Source: Symbiodinium natans | Taxonomy: Eukaryota; Sar; Dinophyceae; Suessiales; Symbiodiniaceae | Reading direction: 5' to 3' | Assembly: GCA_905221605.1 (NCBI GenBank) | Contig: CAJNDS010002510.1 | Location: 195,001 to 247,500, forward strand | Length of the DNA: 52,500 bases | Part shown: positions 48,050 through 52,500 of the stretch, piece after piece | Numbering within the stretch: the stretch's first letter is position 1 | Layout of the letters: the number at the start of each line of letters is the position of its first letter | Notes under the pieces: generated by a model | Database searches by the model: none | What the model saw: the letters and a program-made list of their open reading frames with translations, nothing else | Told to the model about the DNA's origin: nothing | Made by a program: the position numbers and the translations under genes

Positions 48050-48780
48050 CTGAGCTACCTTAAGCCAACAAACCAACCAAAGTCCATGCCCCAAAACCCT
48101 ATTCAAAGGACGAGCCCCAAATAAACCCCAAACCTAAAACCGACAAACCAACCAAACCCTACAGCCCCAAAACCCCATGCAAAGGACGAGCCCCAATTCC
48201 ACGTGGATGACCACGTCGAGTGTAAGATGCAGATGCTGGGCTTTGCTGGCTTTTGGGGCTTCGGGGGTTCAGGGTTTGTGGTTTAGCGGGTTATGGGGCC
48301 TTTTAGGGTTTTAGGGTTATAGGGTTCTGTATAGGGTTTTTGGGTTTAGGGTTTAGGGTGTAGGGCTTAGGGTTTTGGTGTTCTAGGATTTTCAAAGTCT
48401 AGGGTTTAGGTTTTCGGGGTTTCGGGGGTTTGGGTTGTCAGGGGTTTATGACTTCAGGGTCTGGGGTTTTGGGTTTTGGGCTTTGGTTTCAGGCTGTGGG
48501 GCAGTTCAGAGTCTGGTCTTCGGGACTTAGGGGCTTTCTGGTTCGACACGCAGGGCGTAGGCGGGCGTCAAAGAGAGACGCTGTTGTACTGGTTCATCAC
48601 TGGACACCGTTGAAAAACACAACTAAGATCCTAACACCCCAGTGCTTGCGCATCAGTGTTGTGTACTCGGCTGATTCTTCGCTCCAATTAACCCCCAAAC
48701 TGCAAACCCAAAAAGCACCTAAACCCCGAAACCCGAAGCCCTAAATCCTAAATCTCAAGCCCCAGGCCCTAAACCCTACG
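48050..48780. other. Mixed island and degenerate repeats
   Basis: A CAACCAAACC-containing unit is repeated at about 48065 and 48145. Possible exon FHVDDHVECKMQMLGFAG at 48199-48250. G/T-rich text to 48540, then unique sequence. Confidence 0.4.
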
Positions 48781-48782
48781 AA

Positions 48783-49075
48783 ATGGCTGTCGACGATCGT
48801 GGCGTACAAAAAGAAGCGAGATAGCAGCAACATGCAGCTCACGACTGCTCAAGAATATAGGGGGCTGGAGGGCGGCAGGGAAGACCTGTTCTCGCCTTCT
48901 ACCTCGTCTACAGTAGTGCGACTTCTTCCGCTATTGTTCTTGATGTGGAGAATGATGACAAACGTCGTTTCTACAAGCGTTTTTTCATTGGAAAAATGCA
49001 GTGTTGGAGTCTTCCTAGATGTTGGATGTGGGAGTTGTCGGCTCAAACTGATAGTTCCTTTTTCTCGGTCTTGAG
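48783..49075 (+). CDS. Candidate coding island, frame may shift
   Basis: The first part reads YKKKRDSSNMQLTTAQEYRG. Another frame continues AIVLDVENDDKRRFYKRFFI to SFFSVLS and TAA. An unseen intron or a frameshift would be needed. Confidence 0.3.
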
Positions 49076-49317
49076 CTAAGTGTCAGCAGTGCCAACGGGG
49101 AGGAGCCGGGTGTCATCGAGAGGCATCAGGTTCAGACAAAGGTTGGTCTTGTTAGTGCATCTTTCTCAGCACAGTTTTAGCCATTTCAAAGCTTGAATTC
49201 TAGCGCTACGCGACAGCTTTGGGCGGAGCCTTCGCAGGGTGTTTCAATGTATTGGGCTGTTCCGGAGAGCGTGGGCTTGTGCTGTGAATCCTCCACTGTG
49301 TCGGCCTTCAGGTCAGC

Positions 49318-49735
49318 CTGGAAAAAGCACCAAGATTGCAGCAAAGTCAGAAAGTGATAGGTATCCAGGACCTATATGTGGCATGGGCCCTGTGGGACTG
49401 CAGCACTTGACAAATCAGCTGGGCCTAGACTTCGGCATGGCCACTCTGGCAGATGTAGCAAAGGAGAAGCAGCTTCCAAAGCCGTTTAGGGTTTAGGGCT
49501 TAGGGTTTAGGGTTTAGCGGTTGAGGGTTTAGGGTTTAGGGTTTAGGGTTTAGGGTTTAGGGCTTTCACCATGGTCAACCACAACAAGCACTGGGTGCCC
49601 ATGTGGTTGAAAACTGTGGGGCCTAAATTTGCCAGCAGGCCTTGGATCCCAACTTTTCTTCATTTGATACCTACATTCCAACATTTGCTCCTGTTGCTGA
49701 ATCAGCTGGTGCTCATGTAGTTTTGACAGGGAGAG
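49318..49735 (+). CDS. Candidate C-terminal segment split by a purely telomeric 77-bp intron
   Basis: Exon 49318-49483 reads SDRYPGPICGMGPVGLQHLT and NQLGLDFGMATLADVAKEKQ. Exon 49561-49735 continues NHNKHWVPMWLKTVGPKFAS to TAG in the frame set by phase 2. Intron 49484-49560 is exactly eleven heptads, begins GTTTAG and ends TTTAG before GG. The minus strand of the second exon is also open. Product unknown. Confidence 0.45.
49484..49562 (+). repeat. (TTTAGGG)11 array spanning a candidate intron
   Basis: Two variant units (GCTTAGG, GGTTGAG), otherwise perfect. Confidence 0.95.
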
Positions 49736-50171
49736 CAGCTGGAGATTGTGGCTTCCACAGTTTGCTGATCCTGCGAAAATTGCAGGAAAGCACATGATGC
49801 CCACACCAGCTCCAAGAACAGGCAGAGAAGCCCTTAGAAGCATCGCGCAACTCAGTTTATCTGTCCTTGATTTCACTCATGCTTGAGCAGTTGATGAGAA
49901 GAAGATCTTCGGTGCCCTTTCTCAATATCATGGTTCCCAAGGCTCGAGGCTCTCTGAACCCCGTGCATGCAACGCAATAGCCTGTGTGGGCCCAAGTGCG
50001 CAAGGTGAAACGGCAGAATGCCCAAACCCTAAACCCTAAAGCCAAACATTCTTGGAGACATCCCAGCTTTCCCCTAAATCCTAAAGCTAAAGCCTAAGCC
50101 CTAAGCCCTAAACCCCAACCCTAATCCCAAAGCCTTAAGCCCTCAACCCTTAGAAACATCCCAGCTTTCAG
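49736..50171. other. Unique sequence then degenerate CCCTAAA
   Basis: 49680-49790 has another plus frame (YIPTFAPVAESAGAHVVLTG). 49860-50025 is open on the minus strand. Neither is resolved. Confidence 0.3.
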
Positions 50172-50236
50172 GACTGGATGGGAGCGCGGCGTTGTGAAAG
50201 AGGTCGGCGCAATAGGGTTCGCAGCCTGATGCTTCC
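50172..50236 (+). CDS. Candidate Arg-rich exon
   Basis: GCTTTCAG acceptor. Reads DWMGARRCERGRRNRVRSLM. Confidence 0.35.
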
Positions 50237-50330
50237 TTGGGGTTTTAGGGTTTAGGGCTTAGGGAGTAGGGGTTTGCAGGCTTCGGGTTTAGGGTGTAGC
50301 TTTTAGGTTTTAGGGTTTGCTGTTTTGTAG

Positions 50331-50422
50331 GTAGCGCGCAAGCTGTGAAGGTTGGAATGCAGACGACCCTCGAAATGCTCGTAACGTGCGAAAGCCCGCT
50401 ATGGCCCGATTGCGGAGGGCCA
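50331..50422 (+). CDS. Candidate exon with a GC donor
   Basis: TTTTGTAG acceptor. Reads AQAVKVGMQTTLEMLVTCES then PLWPDCGGP and ends at GCTAAC. Confidence 0.45.
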
Positions 50423-50440
50423 GCTAACACCTTTCCCGCG

Positions 50441-50760
50441 CCCGCCCCGCCGTCGAAGGCAAAGCTGACTCAAAGCTAGGTGGCTCCTGCGTGTGGGCTT
50501 GCCAGCCCCGACTCACTAGTCCCTGGGAACGCTGTGGCCAGAGGGCCGGGATCCCCTCTCTCAGGATACCCCGCCTGAGCTATAATCGGGCGAATGATCT
50601 GGGTCGGCTTGCACCAGTGAGGTCGGGGGTCCCAAGGGGGGGTGAGGCTTACCGGGCCGTGAATGCGACCGACTTCCGAGCTGTGGGAGGTAGGGGTAGG
50701 GGAGCGGCCCACCCCAGGTCCTAACTTGGGTTAGAACGGTCGTATGCTTAGGGGTATTAT
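50441..50760. other. GC-rich unassigned island
   Basis: About 300 bp of unique GC-rich sequence with several short self-complementary stretches and frames open on both strands. No tRNA, 5S or snRNA pattern matched. Confidence 0.4.
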
Positions 50761-50849
50761 GTCCCCCGAACGAGTAAGGGGGCTCAGAGTTTCCTTTTTC
50801 AGGGTGTCAGGGTTTGGGGTGGCGTTTCGCGCATGTTCAAAGAATTTTC

Positions 50850-51003
50850 TTGGGCTTCTGTGAGGGAGAGGCGTTTATGCAAACTCAAGCCCTGAACAAA
50901 ACCTGGGGCCTAGATGGGCAGTTCAATTTTGTGTGGACCACAAGACAGTGGTTCCAGCGCTATCTGAGGCTATCCGTGCGATTGTCCAGAAATTGTCTCT
51001 TTT
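50850..51003 (+). CDS. Candidate exon, product unknown
   Basis: Reads EGEAFMQTQALNKTWGLDGQ then FNFVWTTRQWFQRYLRL. A GTTTGGGG-type repeat precedes it. Confidence 0.45.
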
Positions 51004-51125
51004 TTTGGGGGACTGCTCCGTGTTAGAATGGGAACCCCGAAAAGGGCTTGGGGGTTTAGGGTTTTAGGGTTTCAAGGTTTCAGGGCTTGAGGCTTCAGAA
51101 GGGTTTTCAGGATTAAGGGTTCAGG

Positions 51126-51352
51126 AACCCTAAACCCTAAACCCTAAACCCTAAACCTTAAACCCTAAACCCTAAACCCTGAACCCTAAACAATAAACCC
51201 TAAACCCTAAACCCTAAACCCTAAACCCTAAACCCTAAACCCTAAACCCTAAACCCTAAACCCTAAACCCTAAACCCTAAACCCTAAACCCTAAAGCCTA
51301 AACCCTAAACCCTAACCCTAACCCCTAAACCCTAAACCCTAAACCTTAAACC
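51126..51352 (+). repeat. (CCCTAAA)31 array
   Basis: Long array with few variants. Confidence 0.95.
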
Positions 51353-51370
51353 TCGCTTGCTGAACAGAAG

Positions 51371-51450
51371 GTGCTGTGGCGCGGGCAGACGCGCTGTGGA
51401 CCTGTACCTTACACTGCCCTGCGGCCTGCAACAAGTCCATGACCTGGGGT
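51371..51450 (+). CDS. Candidate exon, product unknown
   Basis: GAACAG acceptor. Reads RAVDLYLTLPCGLQQVHDLG up to a TTTAGGG array. Confidence 0.45.
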
Positions 51451-51812
51451 TTAGGGTTTACGGTTGAGGGTTTAGGGTTTGCAAGTAGGTTTAGGATAGC
51501 GTTTTGAGGGCATTGAAGGGTATCGCTTTAGTGAGTTTTCGTGGAGGCAAGTGAAGCAGCACCTTGAAAACCATACTACCTCCGCAAACCCGCAACGCCT
51601 GGTTGCAACCTTCCAATCCTGACATAGAACTAGAACCGGTTTAGGGTTCAGGGTCTTCAGCGCGGTCAGGGTATTTCAGCCTTTTCAGGTCTTTCAGGGC
51701 TTTCCAGGGCTTTCAGAACTTTCAGGGTGTTTAGAACTTTCACTGCTTGAAGAACTTTCAGGGCTTCTAGGGCTGTTAGGATTTCGTGATGCTTGGAATG
51801 TCCTCCCTCCAG
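51451..51812. other. Drifted repeats and TTTCAGGG-like sequence
   Basis: 51640-51790 is rich in CTTTCAGG units. The Leu/Lys-rich minus frame there is probably a repeat translation. Confidence 0.5.
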
Positions 51813-51893
51813 GTCACCCTGGGCAATGGCAGCTCCATCTTCGTCCCGCATGCGCTCGGCCTTAGCTGCCGTCAGCTTCGAGGGTCGTTTAGG
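51813..51893 (+). CDS. Candidate exon with a strong acceptor
   Basis: TCCTCCCTCCAG acceptor. Reads VTLGNGSSIFVPHALGLSCR then QLRG, followed by GTCGTT and an array. Confidence 0.5.
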
Positions 51894-51894
51894 G

Positions 51895-51970
51895 TTTAGG
51901 GTTTAGGGTATAGGGTATAGGGTTTAGGGTTCAAGCTTTAGGGTTTAGGGTTTAGGGTTCAGGGTTTCGG
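51895..51970 (+). repeat. TTTAGGG array
   Basis: About ten units with TATAGGG and TTCAGGG variants. Confidence 0.9.
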
Positions 51971-52108
51971 GCCTAGGGTGCCTCATCAGGGTTTTTGGGG
52001 GGGTAAGGTTTTGGGGTGCCTCAAGGTTCTGGGGGTTGATAGGGTTTAGGGCTTATCGCTGTAGGTTCAGGGTTTCAAGGGTTGATGCTGAGTCCTGGTT
52101 GCATCCTA

Positions 52109-52290
52109 AACCCTTCAAGAGCGGAGTGTTTGGGCGAATCCGAATTGGGACCCCAAAATCTTCTTCCCAAGCCATACTAAGCCGGCAAGGGTCGGCAAGC
52201 GTGCCGTCTACGTGGTGGCGACAGCAACACGGTTCAGCATCTCTTGAAGAGTGCCGCCGGTGTATGCAGCCACGACTACTCCCTCATACT
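52109..52290 (+). CDS. Candidate coding island near the right edge
   Basis: Reads RIRIGTPKSSSQAILSRQGS then ASVPSTWWRQQHGSASLEEC, open for about 100 codons. The 52320-52500 remainder is element-like and degenerate CCCTAAA. Confidence 0.35.
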
Positions 52291-52500
52291 CTGACACCCG
52301 CCCTAAGTTACTATGCCCTAAGCTTCCTAGGTAGGATAAGGGGGACCCTTAAAAAGGGAACCCTGCTGAACCCTCTTCTGGCTCTCTTAAACAGGGAACT
52401 TACTGAGAGGGTCTATAGCCCCAAGGGCCCCCCTAATCCCATCCCCTAAGCTAAGCCTTTTCAGCCCTACCCTTCAGCCCCAAAACCCCAAAACCCTAGA

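Noticed and set aside
1-52500. CRISPR arrays
   Set aside because: Repeats are contiguous short telomeric units with no unique spacers of constant length.
1-52500. rRNA, tRNA, snRNA or dinoflagellate spliced-leader genes
   Set aside because: No conserved core of these RNAs was found by eye on either strand; covariance-model searches were not possible.

Overview
The window looks like nuclear DNA of a dinoflagellate, probably a symbiodiniacean or suessialean relative. The evidence is GC-rich exons, introns that splice correctly only with GA or GC donors as well as GT, acceptors usually followed by G, transposon-like 'introner' inserts that act as introns, and TTTAGGG-type telomeric repeats. Splice-site and telomere usage are family knowledge. 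The species is not determined. No rRNA, tRNA, spliced-leader, CRISPR or viral gene was recognised.

Most of the sequence consists of well over 100 interstitial telomeric arrays, (CCCTAAA)n or (TTTAGGG)n in either orientation plus many length variants, separated by unique islands of 60-200 bp. The central observation is that many of these islands behave as exons and the telomeric arrays lie inside introns. The best-supported genes, nearly all on the plus strand, are: (1) part of DNA polymerase delta catalytic subunit (44-1933), whose motif-B region is reassembled exactly from four islands; (2) a complete-looking secreted Asp-box beta-propeller protein (4866-6837) with three introns, two made by short inverted-repeat elements and one almost wholly telomeric repeat; (3) an unassigned eight-exon gene (11418-14225); (4) a C-terminal gene segment (22744-23382); (5) a Cys-rich gene segment (42762-43343); (6) a two-exon segment split by a 77-bp purely telomeric intron (49318-49735). 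About 40 other islands are listed as candidate exons. Most rest on an open frame plus plausible splice sites, which is weak evidence for pieces this short.

Between and inside these lie many short (about 80-180 bp) terminal-inverted-repeat elements of a dozen families, called A to L here for reference only. Families A and B carry usable splice sites and sit exactly at introns. Telomeric arrays have also inserted into or grown inside some of these elements, and one insertion has an intact empty-site copy about 60 bp away.

Layout: 1-2000 POLD1 exons in telomeric introns; 2000-4380 arrays and tetranucleotide repeats; 4380-6840 propeller gene; 6840-11400 inverted-repeat elements, a triplicated unit and a degenerate exon duplication; 11400-14230 eight-exon gene; 14230-42700 alternating arrays, elements and candidate exons; 42760-43740 Cys-rich gene and elements; 43930-44345 an AT-rich island; 45190-45420 a poly-G tract; 46000-52500 arrays and further candidate exons. 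All splice structures were read by eye and need transcript support.
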